A stretch of 64,000 bases of DNA from Arachnopeziza araneosa (Eukaryota; Ascomycota; Leotiomycetes; Helotiales; Arachnopezizaceae): assembly GCA_003988855.1 (NCBI GenBank), contig QYAI01000004.1, positions 248,001 to 312,000 of the forward strand, read 5' to 3'. The notes beneath the pieces are model-generated. The model saw only the letters and a list, made by a program, of their open reading frames with translations. It ran no database searches and was not told the DNA's origin. Made by a program: the position numbers and the translations under genes. Of the stretch, positions 1 through 11,900 are shown in pieces. Within the stretch, counting starts at the first letter, position 1. Each line of letters starts with the position of its first letter.

Positions 1-6
1 GCAGCC

Positions 7-1154
7 ATGATATTCCATATGTTGGGTTACCTCTTGGTAACTTTAGTAACAGCAATCCCAACGAGTCAGAACGAACAACCAAATTTCTTCTATAAAGGGC
101 ATGACCTCAGTTCTTTGAAGATGCTAGAAGATACTGGTTCAATCTATAAAGATACCACGCGCAACAACGCGACCAGGCTAGCAGATGATATCTTAGCTGA
201 TGGCGGAATGAACACCGTTCGGCTTCGTATATGGGTCAATCCGGTTGGTGGGACGAATGGATTGGAATATACTCTTGAGCTGGCGAAGAGGTTTCAAGCT
301 AAAGGCTTTAAGATCTACCTTGATTTTCACTTCTCGTGAGTTGATTTTCTGGCAAATGAAGAAAATGGTATTGATGAAGAATAGTGACTCTTGGGCAGAT
401 CCAAATAAACAGCCGCCTCCAGGTGGGTGGCCAGCTACTCTCCACCCACTGGCGGAAACGCTGAGGAGCTATGTTAGTGCTACCCTCGGAGCTTTTGACA
501 AAGCAGGCATCGATCTCGAAATTGTGGCTTTAGGGAATGAGATCCGTCATGGCATTCTGTGGCCTGTGGGATATGTTGATGTTGATGTCCAGCCTTGGCC
601 CGCACTGGTATCCAATTTCTCCGACTTAGCTACTCTCTGGCAAGCAGCTCGAGCGGGGGTGGATGATGCTGTTTTCGCAGGCGCCTCAAAACCACAAGTC
701 ATGATCCATATTGATGATGGGTGGAACATGACCTTGCAACAACGGTGGTTTGGGGCTCTTATTGCTAACGGGGTAGGTGTTGAGGACTGGGATGTCTTTG
801 GCTTCAGTTTCTACCCGTTCTATGGTACTGCAGCAACATTTGCGAATTTGAGAACGACGTTAGGTTGGATTGCACAGGAGTATGAAAAGCCGATACAGGT
901 CGTTGAGACAGATTACCCTGCTATTTGTAATGGAGAATATAACCCAATTCCAGAGAGTTCGGAGCCAGAGATCCCGTATGATATTGAAGGGCAGGTGGTT
1001 TGGGTGGAAAATATTGTTAAAATTGTGAAAGAGGTGCCTCGTGGATTGGGAAGAGGCGTGTTCTATTGGGAACCAGCAGTGAGAGTCCCCCGGGCCCTGT
1101 CATTACTTTCTTCATTTTGATTTGAGACAGAGTGCTTCAAGTGATACACTCTAA
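7..1154 (+). CDS. Secreted arabinogalactan endo-beta-1,4-galactanase (GH53)
   Basis: Glycoside hydrolase family 53 enzyme that cuts beta-1,4-galactan side chains of pectin outside the cell. The first ATG gives a hydrophobic signal peptide (LGYLLVTLVTAIPTS). Exon 1 ends at 335, and a 49 bp intron (336-384) restores the family motif FHFSDSWADPNKQ. The acid/base glutamate sits in GNEIRHGILWPVG and the nucleophile in VVETDYPA; both are intact. The body ends in GVFYWEPA, where a phase-0 donor lies at 1079. Joining to an acceptor at 1130 gives only SASSDTL before a stop at 1152-1154. GH53 proteins usually continue with about 20-30 more residues, including a conserved Gly-Ser-Ser-Cys region, so the C-terminus looks shortened or the last exon is misjudged. 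Sure of the family; unsure of the 3' end. Confidence 0.85.
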
Positions 1155-2235
1155 ACTCAACTACATCTCGCGGGATCCATTTCTATAAACTCCCAAAACA
1201 TACTATGAAAGCGACTTGCTGACTTCCGAGGTTTTAGTGGCTTAACAAGTAGGTCTTCTGCAAGAAGAGTAAAGACAGCAAACTAACGAAGTGTAGTACA
1301 TCATTAGGAAGTAATTGTTCTGATGCTATTCTGTTTGATGCTAACTATAGTAACGAATCCCAAACTGTGGGATACTCGAGGTCTTCGGTGGACTTCTTCA
1401 GAGGGTAATACACGATGCAGGTTGCAGCACAGAGAATCGGGTATTATTCAGCTTGATGCAACGTCAAAACGTGCCGCTGCTGGCTTTAGAAACTGTTGAT
1501 TAAATTTGAATAAATTTTGAAATTTCCAGGTGGTTATGGAACTCCCATAGTCTTTTCATGCCTCTCAAGCAGTCATTGCTTTGGAGCTCCTAGGCGCAAT
1601 CATGCAGACGAGCTTAGTATGACGCGAACAAGACGAAAAGACGAAAGCAACAAATAAAGAGCAGAAGAAAGTTTCAAATTCAAGTAAATAATTTTGCCGC
1701 GAAGGAGGTTGTTAACATACGAAATTTTAGGGAATCTCATTGGTAGATGCAGAAGGATCTCAAACGGGCTCGAGAGAGGTCTGACACCGCTAGGAATAAT
1801 TCTACGAATTCCAACGTTTCTACTTAAAAGACGCAGTTCTCGCCGTACCTTTTATCAGCTATCTTTTCGACCGATTTCCAAGGCTTTCTGTAACACTGTA
1901 TACTAGTCATTCCCAGGCAGGCTTTTAGCGTCAGACAAGAGTCAAGACCCTGGACGGATAAGAGCACGGAGGACCACTGTCGTCATATGAGATATCATCT
2001 TCTACCTTCTCCTATCGCATTCATATAAAGGGCATCATTTACGATTCGCGACCATGGGCCTAGAAATCACAGCACGGAACTTCGCAAGGTCCATCAACAG
2101 CAAGTTTATATTTGGGAGAGTGGTATGTTCAGTTCCGTAGTGACGTCGTTGCGGCGCTTTGTGTCCCTTTCGAGAACAGATATGCTGATACCATTTCAAC
2201 AGCCTCTCGTACATACAATCGTTATCTTGATCGAG
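1155..2235. other. Intergenic, no gene seen
   Basis: About 1.1 kb between the galactanase and the Mpv17-like gene. It is AT-leaning. A 70-codon open frame at 1694-1906 does not resemble any family I know and lacks coding character. Upstream ATGs at 2054 and 2125 could add a 5' exon to the next gene, but they give an implausible N-terminus. Confidence 0.5.
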
Positions 2236-3122
2236 ATGGCAATAGTTTCTAGGCTTGTAGCCAAATTCAATGGCTACTATGCCGACCGTCCAGGTAAAAC
2301 CATTTGCCTTATAGATTCTTCATCGACTGTGCTGACATTGACCCGGTCGCAGTCCTCACAATGATGATCACGAACGCAGTACTTGGTGGCATAGCAGACA
2401 CGGTAGCTCAGTCCATTACTTCGATTAGACAATCAGCTTTGCGAAAACCAGGAGGCGTTACAAAGGATGATCCGCTGGCTATTGAAATTCACGAGTTGGA
2501 TAACAAGAACCCATTATCAGACCGCCCTCTGATTCCAGACTCGAAGTTCCTTCCTCCGCCGTTCGACTTCGAGCGATTGACAAGGTTCATGGCATATGGT
2601 TTTATGATGGCCCCGTTGCAGTTTAAATGGTTCCAATTGTTGTCAAAGACCTTCCCGGTTTCGAAAGATAGTGGAATAGGCGCTGCCTTGAAACAAGTAG
2701 CATTTGATCAACTTGTATTTGCACCTTTCGGTATGATGATCTGTGATGGATATCGAGGCGAGGAAAGCTAACTGGAACCTAGGTATTGCAACATTCTTTA
2801 CTGTCATGACAGTTGCAGAAGGAGGTGGACGACGAGCTGTTACCCATAAGCTGCGAGATATGTATGTTCCAACACTAAAGGCCAACTTTATGGTCTGGCC
2901 CTTGGTTCAGATGATCAATTTTAGATTGATGCCTATCCAATTTCAACTAGTAAGTCTGCTTCTGCCCACAGCTCTCTGTGTGTTTCGTGATACTGATTTC
3001 TACACAAGCCATTTGTCTCGTCTGTTGGTATTGCATGGACAGCGTATCTCTCCCTCTCAAACGCTGCTGAAGATGTAGAAGCAAAGTCGGTCCCTCAGTC
3101 GCCCAATATTCGTTTACTGTGA
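2236..3122 (+). CDS. Mpv17/PMP22 family integral membrane protein
   Basis: Member of the Mpv17/PMP22/Sym1 family of four-helix proteins of the inner mitochondrial or peroxisomal membrane. Proposed exons are 2236-2293, 2353-2730, 2783-2949 and 3009-3122 (238 residues); all joins stay in frame. The start MAIVSRLVAKFNGYYADRP matches the usual N-terminus (short helix, then a Pro before transmembrane segment 1). ITNAVLGGIADTVAQ follows, then a charged loop of about 60 residues that is long for the family. FGIATFFTVMTVAEGGG comes next, and then the signature MVWPLVQMINFRLMPIQFQ with the C-terminal segment FVSSVGIAWTAYLS. An upstream ATG at 2054 could be a 5' exon, but the family alignment favours 2236. 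Substrate and exact organelle cannot be told from sequence. Confidence 0.85.
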
Positions 3123-3603
3123 TTGATACCGGTTCAGGTTAGGAAGATAATGGATGATACCACGGCATAATGATTGGCGTTCCGTACACAGGCTCTGGCA
3201 GAGTCAGCATGCATTGTAATTAATGACCGGAGTTTCTTTGCTGAATTGGGACGGGATGGGGTATCGAGGCGTCTGGTGCTGTGTATGTAACTTATAGAAA
3301 AGGAAATGGGATCTCCAGACGTGTGCTCTTCAACATAAGTCTTATCTATCTAACTGTATCAAGTGGTCTCGAAGTTAGTATGGTACTGAATTCTTAATTG
3401 CAACGTCTGAAAAACATTCAAGCGGGATCGGCCGATTCAACCGACCAATTTCGTCACCCCACCAAGGCTTGGAGGGGCATCTGCAGCCCACGTTCGACCT
3501 TTCTTTTGCTGGAGCTACCTCACCTACATCAACTACTCCCATCCGAAATCCCTCATATTCCTGAAAAACTTTGCAAAGAATCCAAAACTCATCAATTGAC
3601 AGA
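3123..3603. promoter_or_regulatory. Upstream region of phosphoglycerate kinase
   Basis: About 480 bp between the Mpv17-like stop and the pgk1 start codon. It should hold the promoter and 5' UTR of a highly expressed glycolytic gene. The last 150 bp are rich in CT/CA runs, as is common ahead of strongly expressed fungal genes. I see no clear TATA box and no coding sequence. Confidence 0.45.
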
Positions 3604-4968
3604 ATGTCTCTTTCCAACAAGCTCTCAATCACCGATGTTGACCTCAAGGACAAGAGGGTCTTGATTAGAGTGAGTCTCTTGAATATCATAATAGAAGGTG
3701 CTTTTTTAATCTCTCCCTTCTCCAATTCTAGGTCGACTTCAACGTCCCTCTTGATGCCGACAAAAAAGTCACAAACACACAACGTATCGCTGGTGCCGTC
3801 CCAACAATTAAGTATGCGGTTGATCATGGAGCCAAGGCCGTAATCCTCATGTCACATCTTGGTCGTCCAGATGGCAAAGTCCAAGCCAAATATTCTCTCA
3901 AGCCTGTCATCCCAGAACTCGAGCATCTTCTTGGTGGAAAGAAGGTTGAATTCGCCCCGGACTGTGTAGGCCCAGAGGTCGAGGAAATCGTCAATAAGGC
4001 TAGTGGCGGGCAAGTCGTGCTGTTAGAGAACTTGCGTTTCCATGCTGAAGAAGAGGGAAGCTCAAAGGATGCGGATGGAAAGAAGGTAAAGGCAGACAAG
4101 GGAAAAGTTGCAGAATTCAGAAAGGGATTGACTGCCTTGGGAGATATCTATATTAGTGAGTGTTGAAATGGTGGTTCAAAATCACATGCTAATCAGTCAA
4201 GACGATGCTTTTGGAACTGCACATCGTGCTCACAGCTCGATGGTCGGTGTTGATCTACCACAAAAAGCCTCAGGTTTCCTTATGAAGAAGGAACTTGAAT
4301 ATTTTGCGAAGGCTCTCGAGGACCCTCAACGTCCTTTCTTGGCCATTCTGGGAGGAGCTAAGATATCCGACAAGATTCAGCTTATCGATAACCTTCTCGG
4401 TAAGGTTAATAGCTTGATTATCTGCGGTGGCATGGCCTTCACATTTAAGAAGACATTAGAAAATGTCAAGATTGGTAACAGCTTGTTTGACGAGGCTGGT
4501 AGCAAGACTGTTGGAGATCTTGTAGAGAAGGCCAAGAAGAACAATGTTGAGATTGTTCTTCCCGTCGACTACATCACTGCGGACAAGTTTGCAAAGGACG
4601 CCACGACTGGAACTGCTACTGATGAGGAAGGTATCCCAGATGGATGGATGGGACTGGACTGCGGACCAAAGAGTATTGAACTCTACAAGACTGCTATTAG
4701 CAAGGCCAAGACTATCCTTTGGAATGGCCCTCCAGGAGTGTTCGAGTTCGATGCTTTTGCAAACGGAACTAAGCAAACCCTTGATGCAGCTGTCGACGCA
4801 GCACAAAATGGAAAGATTGTCATCATCGGTGGCGGTGACACTGCAACAGTCGCTGCCAAATATAAAGTTGAGGACAAGCTTAGCCATGTTTCAACCGGTG
4901 GTGGAGCGTCTCTCGAGCTGCTTGAAGGAAAAGAGCTCCCAGGTGTTACTGCTCTGTCGAGTAAGTAA
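3604..4968 (+). CDS. pgk1: Phosphoglycerate kinase
   Basis: Cytosolic glycolytic enzyme that moves a phosphate from 1,3-bisphosphoglycerate to ADP. Exons are 3604-3669, 3732-4155 and 4202-4968, giving 418 residues, the normal length. The N-terminus MSLSNKLSITDVDLKDKR is typical. The joined exons restore RVLIRVDFNVP, then MSHLGRPDG and VVLLENLRFH of the substrate-binding N domain. The second join rebuilds YINDAFGTAHRAHSS. The nucleotide domain shows ILGGAKISDKIQLI, LWNGPPGVFEF and the glycine-rich GGGDTATVAAK, with HVSTGGGASLELLEGK near the end. All key motifs are present and there is no sign of decay. The 3' end runs toward the convergent sem1 gene. Confidence 0.98.
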
Positions 4969-5205
4969 ACGTTGGGATTTAGAGAGCATCGGCTTCAGAC
5001 TCTGATATGTCAAGGCCGCCAACGCAAGTCCAGCCTCTGAGTAATGAAGTTAATGATGCACGTCGAACATTATCACACCGAATGAAACCCTTCTGTCTTC
5101 TGCTCATGGCATGTGAATGACGTCCATTTATGCTGGCTACCCTTTTATAATAGATTCATGTGTCCCCGTGAACTCCAAACCCATCTACCAAGTTTGATTT
5201 ATTCG

Positions 5206-5601
5206 TCACCGTTTCTTGCTTGCCTCAACTTTCTTAAGCTCTTCCCTGAAAGAGAGGTCAGCCTCAACAACGTGCAATTACGTAGGAAAAACTCACTTCA
5301 ACTGTGCCGAGAAGTCCTCGCTGGTATCATCGTCATCCCAGCTCTCCTCCCATAGATGGGTATTGTCTCCCGGAACCTCAGCTTCCTCTTGTGTCCAATC
5401 TAGAGGAAAACGGATTAGCCTTCTACTCTGACACGCGGGCATATATCTTGAGACAGATTACGCACTCTCTACAGGGAAATCCTCAAACTCATCATCTTCT
5501 TCCAGAGCAGCGGCCGGCTTAACCTCCTTGACAGCTTCTGTCTTGTCTACAGCTGTGGTTTTTGCAGTAGCCGCGCCGCCGGATGCAGGTGCCGCAGACA
5601 T
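5206..5601 (-). CDS. sem1: 26S proteasome lid subunit Sem1/Dss1
   Basis: Very small acidic protein of the 19S proteasome lid that also serves in other complexes such as TREX-2 and BRCA2-type partners. Exons (reverse strand) are 5601-5466, 5399-5297 and 5245-5206, joining to a 92-residue product. An Ala/Thr-rich N-terminus leads into the first acidic block EEDDEFEDFPVE. The second block, HLWEESWDDDDTSEDFS, contains the two tryptophans typical of the family. QLKEELKKVEASKKR closes the protein. Length and the two acidic/aromatic blocks match Sem1 closely. It is divergent from iml2 and convergent with pgk1. Confidence 0.92.
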
Positions 5602-6187
5602 CTTGTGGATCGTATGTGGATAGAAGAAGCAGGGAAGAGAGACAAGAGATTCGCGGCTTCAGGAAGGCGGACTGGGTCGGCTCTAGGGTTCGTGGAGTTT
5701 CGATGTTGAGATTTATTGGTGGTTTCGATGGCAAAGCGAATCACACTGCGAATGCGAGCTGTCCGAACGTCATGAAATTAAAGCCACCAAGTTTGGACCT
5801 CCCTAATCCGAACGCCGAGCGAGGCTGAAAATAAGAAACAACTACTTAATCTCGCCCGTGTTGATTTACCTTCTGTTCCTTATTTTCTTCTATTCGATAT
5901 TTACAATAGCTATTTGAAGAATTTTTTTGGTGTTGAGGCGCCACTACCACATCAGCCTCGATTCGCTCTGTCAGCGTGAGCCGCTGTGAACACGGACCGC
6001 GTCATTCTTCTTATCACTCAATCCTAGCTGAACTCCTTGGATTCGGAGAGTCCGACGAGGTGCCTGACAATCACCCGTCATATAGGATCACCTGTTCCGT
6101 TTTACTCTCTTCGATGATTCATCCATGATATCTAGCTGAAGAAGGGACACAGAGCCTAGTTGTCGATCAGTTGACAGCTATTTCAAC
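5602..6187. promoter_or_regulatory. Divergent promoter sem1 / iml2
   Basis: 586 bp between two outward-facing start codons, so it must carry both promoters. No coding sequence is supported. An 81-codon frame at 5583-5828 overlaps the sem1 start and looks like chance. Confidence 0.5.
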
Positions 6188-8335
6188 ATGAGTCGGTGGT
6201 TTAAAACAACAGCGAAAGCGCAAGCTCCTATGGTGGCTGAGGAGGAAGATGCTCATTTACGTGAAGTGGAGAATGCCCTCTTAAATCTTCTTAACGACGA
6301 TATTGCAGAAGCAGACCGGATCTTGATGAATGGTAACTCATCTTATCACCACCTGGGACGTGGGATCTCAAGTTTTATTGCTTCTATGCTAGGCGTAGAG
6401 AAAGAGTTGCTGAGAGATGCAGCAGCCACTCTTCAATTGGCCGAGGAAAAAACCTGGGAAGATATGAAAAGAGCCCAGAAGGATACCGCGGCTTTTCACT
6501 CTAACATCTATCCACCAGGGACAGAGTATCTACTTTGCTATTCAGGTCCGACTCATAAACCCTCAATTTTGTATCGCCGCTGATAATAATTTCAGTTGCT
6601 CAACTCACAAGCGCTATCTGTTCCGTTCTTAGTGGCTCTGTAACTCAGGCCATAAGCGGATTTTATAAATTGAGAAAAGCTTATCTCACTCTCGATGGAA
6701 TCATGGACATTGAGTCCGAGTACTTGAAGAAGAGAGCAGCCTCAAGGAGAGGTTCTCTAGCTTCAAGATTAGCACACTCAAGTCACTCTAACCCCTCAAC
6801 TTCTACATCTGCCCAGCCCGCCGCAGTTGATAATGAGAAGATAGGTCTTCACTCGGTGACCGAACCTAACGGAAGCGCTCAAGCTTCTCCTACAGCTCAT
6901 AAGGATGGCGAACTTCCGGACCTTGAACCCTTACCAATTCCCACTCGAGTGGAATCGAAATTATTGGATATCGACCCAGCAGATGTTGGAATTACATCAC
7001 ACACCGATATCTTCATCCACTCTGGGACAAGGCTGTGTTACGGCATCTTGCTCGTTGTTTTCTCGATGATTGAAAATCCAATCTTCAACAAGATTCTGTA
7101 CATTGTAGGCTTCAAAGGTGATCGAGAACGTGGTACTCGCTACCTCTGGCAAGCAGCTCGATTCGACAACTTTAACAGCGCCATAGCTGGTATCGCTCTT
7201 CTGGGCTACTACAACGGCCTTGTCGGCTATTGTGATATCCTCCCCACCGATCCTGGAGCAGATGATGATCTATCCGGCTATCCTCGAGCGAGATGCAAAG
7301 CTCTCCTTGCGGACATGAGAAAGAGATATCCAGAATCCAAGCTCTGGAGGATGGAGGAAGCTCGCATGAATGCATATAGCAGGAATTTAGGCGCTGCCCT
7401 CAAGATACTATGTGACAACGCAAACAGTAACATGAAACAGATAGCTACTATCAACATGTTCGAGACATCCCTTACTTCAATGTTCATCCACAATTACGAA
7501 ATTTGTGCTAAGTCTTGGATTCAATGCGCTGAGTTGAGCGACTGGTCACCAACTTTGTATGCCTACTTGACGGGAGCATCCTATCTTGAACAATACCGTA
7601 ATACCGTCAATAGCGACCCCACAGCAGCGGAGTCATTCAAGATTAAAGCTACCGAATATTTCCGCAAAGGGCCACCACTCGCAGGCCGCCAGAAGGTCAT
7701 GGCTAAGCAGCTTCCATTTGACATTTATATTACTAGGAAGGTACATAAATGGGAAGAGAGAGCTAAGGAATGGAAAGTGGACCTCATCCATGCTGTAGGC
7801 GTCTCTCCTTTGATGGAGATGATTTATTTCTGGGGCGGTCTGAAAAAGCAAGGCCTAGAGCAATTGCAGCAAAATGAGAATGTTTTAGACTGGGAGAGGT
7901 CTGGACAACCCACGAAGCACATGGAAGACTTGGAGGAGATGACGATTCACGCTTTGCTACGAGCAGGTACCTTGAGAAATCAAGGCAAATATGAGGAAGC
8001 TCGTGAACTTCTCGCTAAGGAGGTCTTATGTCATGAGAGGTATTTCTCCGCCGAGTTTTGAAATCTAAGTACTAATACCCGCCAGACACCAATTCAAAGG
8101 CCCACAAAAAGACGATTGGATGCTTCCGAGCGCTCATTACGAGATGGCCTGTCTCGCTTGGCACGAGAAAAACCTCGAGGGAGTGGATGAGCATGCCAAA
8201 TTGCTAGATTGCGAGCAGTGGTTGGAAAAGACACAGAAGTGGCCAGAACAGTACGTCCTGGATACGAGGATGAGTGTAAAGTTGACTACTAGCATTATGA
8301 CATTGAAGAGACATAAAAAGGTTATAGGTGCATAA
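6188..8335 (+). CDS. iml2: Iml2-family (TTC39-like) inclusion body clearance protein
   Basis: Homologue of the fungal Iml2/TTC39 family, helical TPR-like proteins linked in yeast to lipid-droplet-dependent clearance of inclusion bodies. Exons are 6188-6545, 6596-8039 and 8086-8335 (683 residues, close to the family's usual length). N-terminal motifs include LLNDDIAEADRIL and WEDMKRAQKD. A Ser/Thr-rich insert (residues about 195-280) precedes the core, which has GTRLCYGILLVVFSMIENP, the marker GDRERGTRYLWQAAR and GIALLGYYNGL. Repeats follow, such as MFETSLTSMFIHNYE and MEMIYFWGGLKKQG. The last join rebuilds HQFKGPQKDDWMLPSAHYE ahead of the final helix. Family is certain; cellular role is inferred from yeast. 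Confidence 0.92.
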
Positions 8336-8928
8336 TAGAGAGAGGAATGATTGGATACATGACGTTGAACTGTACGATAGATTGGGGTATAATACATGGC
8401 TTCTTGGAGACTAGTTTTTCACTGGCAACTGCCGCTTTTGTTTCAAGCTGGTCTATTTAGTTTTGTAGCGACATACTCCGGCCAACCAGTCCCCATACTC
8501 AACACCTCGTTCACGACAGTCTCAAAATCAATTCATCTATTTCCCCCACGCATTTGCTTACACCACTTGAAGCTTTGACCAAGAACTTGAAACAGTATAT
8601 ATATAATAGGCTAGCTCAACATCACCAGGCCCCTCGAGCCATTCTATTGTAGAGTAGTTGAGAGCAGAGACACTAGGATAATTAACGATGAATGAGGAAT
8701 GCCCTTGGAAATAGGTAGTTGGAGGCTTTTTAGCCGAGAAAAAAAATTGGGGTTTAGTTTGGTTTAGAATTGTTGATGGAATGGTATGGTATTTACAATA
8801 TTGAGAAACTGCCGCGCCCAACGAATTCGCCAAGGTTCCTACAGGTTACATGATAAAACAGTCCACTTATCCCAAATTCATTTCAGTGAACTAGCAAAGG
8901 CTGATTAGTATAAATAGAAGGTAGGAGA
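8336..8928. other. Convergent 3' region, no gene seen
   Basis: About 590 bp between the convergent 3' ends of iml2 and nag3. It should hold both 3' UTRs. A short last exon of nag3 could start here, because that gene's stop lies just after a good GTAAGT donor. No further coding signal is visible. Confidence 0.4.
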
Positions 8929-11900
8929 TTAAAGTATACTTACTCGCTCGGCTTTGCAGCTCAATTCCTCAAACGCATCCAGAACATCAAATCCCATAGC
9001 AAGCAAAATATCTCGTTCTTCGCCCTGTACCCAGTTCAATACGCAAATGTTGCTTTTATGCGCCTTGTTTTGTTTAATTCCCAACATTGTCAGACCTTGA
9101 AGCACCATCGCAGCTTGCGGGGTGGTTGGAACTACCGGTGCTAAGATACCTCCGATGCTTCCATCATGTCCGTTTGCTGTAGAGCTGGACGACTTTAACG
9201 CCGGGATATAGGTAGATAGTTGTGATTCTGGTCGTGTGATAATAATTGTTCCAACCAAGCTGCCATCGACAGGACTCTTCGCTCTCACTACGCCACAATT
9301 TTTGTCATCTGACAACGCAAGTTGATATAAAGCCAAGATTTCGGGCCCAGAATTGTTACTGACATGTTCTAGGACCGTTGCAGCGTTATCATGGCCGTGT
9401 ATCAAGTCAAATCCGAAGCTGATTCGCTGGACATTTTGGAGTATATCTGGCGGTGGTGACCAGTGACTTAAGTTCCGGACAGTAAGTGTGTATAGAAGTC
9501 TGGGGCTGGAGATATCCCAACCATTGGCCGCAAACCAACGCTTGAGTCTCGCTCCTTCTGTTAAATCAGACATAGGTATACCAGGAAAAATCGTTGGCAG
9601 AGACGTGCCAAGTTGTAAGGTATTGATTCCCGGTCGGGAAAGTAGACTTCGAACAGCTCGTTGGTGTAATGAGTGCCCAATGGAGAGGTTGCGTTTTGAA
9701 GGATCCACAAAAAGAGCCGCTATGATGCCAAGACCAGAATTCGGATAGAAATAAGTGGAGCAGAAGCCAAACAAGGCTTGTGTGCTAGAGTTACGAACGA
9801 CATAGTGACATTCTTCGATTGACTCTAAACATTCTGTGGATGCAGACTAGATATGGCATATGAGCGCTGTCTCGTAGCACAGTGTATGTGGAGCAAAACT
9901 TACTAGTTCAAATGATTCAGCAGTTGCTCCCGACAGTCCTGATTCTGTGTTTAGCGGAGCAGTCTTTTCAACAGTTGTAATAAGCTCTCTCAACCCTCTG
10001 TAGTCACGGTCTCTGTTCCAGCTCTCTACAAGCCAGTGCTGTCTTGACTTTTGTACTTTCCTATTCTTCCTTAGTGTTCCTGGCAAAGTTCCTTGCGGAA
10101 CAAACTCCCCAAACAGTGCTCTTACTAAAGCACTCATAGCTGTCTCAGTGAAATCGTAGGTGCAGACATAGGTTTCAAGTGCCTTGTCCATAGCGAAGTC
10201 ATAAGGAGAGCTAACGGAAACCACGATTAAAGATTTCTTTTTGCCTCCTGCACTGAGCATTGAACACATCATTGCAACGTGTTTTGTAAATCCATTCTGA
10301 TACAAATTCCTGTTAGCATCTGCCGTAATAATAATAATTGCTGCTGCTCTGTTTATAAGATTCTCATGCACCGGACGAACTCCATTCGCTGTGTATGAAG
10401 TGTGCAGTAACTTCCCATGCCGCTGTCTTGCTAGAGCCCGGCCAAGTTCGCGGAAAACTCCTTCCCCACTCATGATCGAAGACCTATGTAGCCACTTATC
10501 ATGCTCTGTTGGTGCAGACTTTGGAGGATTCTCGGTTAGGGTCTTTGTTGCAGCTGAAGCAGGTAAAGGCTTCACCAATGGTGTAAGGAGAAGAAGTTCA
10601 TCTTCGGCATAAAGTGTGTTCGATAAAGGTAGCAAATGGCCCTTATCCCTCATGACCGTGATGGAGCTATCATACGCCTTCGTTGATAGTGCGAGATGGC
10701 TTGGATGCAAAGAGGAGAGCAAATTGATGCCTGGCGGGTTTAACGCTTTGTCCCAGTTTGTGCACTTCGACTTTAAATGAAGTACCCGCTTCAATGATAT
10801 CATGATCCGTTCTCGAGATATCATATCATTCTCGACGCCCAGTTTTAGGCCAGATATAGCCTCTTGCTGCACGGCAAAAGAGCGGCAGAGGAGAACTAAA
10901 TCACATCCTGCTTCGACAGCCATTACTGTGCCACCTCGGACGCCGATATCATGACTTAATGCATCCATTTCTAGACATTCAGAGATTGTGACACCATTGA
11001 ATCCAAGGTCATGTCTTAGAAGATCATCGACAACTTGATCACTGAGACAAGCATGCATGACGTTCATACCTATGAGCACTGTCAGCTAAAATAGAGGTAA
11101 TAAGATGGTGGAGAGGCTTACTAGCACTTGTCATCGCACAACCGCCAACCATCATAGCGTCTAGTCCTTCTCTAATACAATGTCTGAAAGGAACAAGAGC
11201 ACTCAAGCTTAGCTGTTCAATGGTTTCTGTAATTATGGGCATATCAAGTGACGATCCAAGGAAATCAAGGTTACCATAAGAGGGAAAATGCTTTCCGCAT
11301 GTCGTAAGTCCAGCATCTTTATATCCATTCATGGCAGCGTTTGCATATTGTGACACTTCTTGGGGATCATCTCCAGTTGCTCTGACGCCAAGGGGCTGAT
11401 ACCGAGCATTGGTAAGGACATCAAGAACAGGACCCATAATCATGTTGACGCCAACCGCCGAGATCTCTTTAGCAGTAGCATTGGCAACTTCATAAGCGAG
11501 TTCAAGAGATCCAGTTGCAGCGACTCCCATAGCACTGGGGAATTGGCATATGTAGTCTTCGTCAAAAAGACTGTTGACGCCTCCATTTTCTTGGTCAACA
11601 GCAATCAATAATGGTACTGGGTGGCCTGCTTGATGGGCGATAGATTGAAGCTCTTGCACCAGCTTTGCAGTCTCTTGGGCGGCTATACCAATTAGTGTTA
11701 GTAAGTAGAATAGGATTGACGCAGGAGACAGAGAGGATGGGGAATGGCCAATAGGACGGGGCTTTCACCGTCCCACCAATCGGCATGAATCAAGCATAAA
11801 AGTAGGTATCAATGTGAGATTTAGCGACAGAATGAAGCTTTATACAGAGAGAAGTGGCATACTCTTCAGGTTTTTAGTGGTCAGCAAAATGGCGCCCAGA

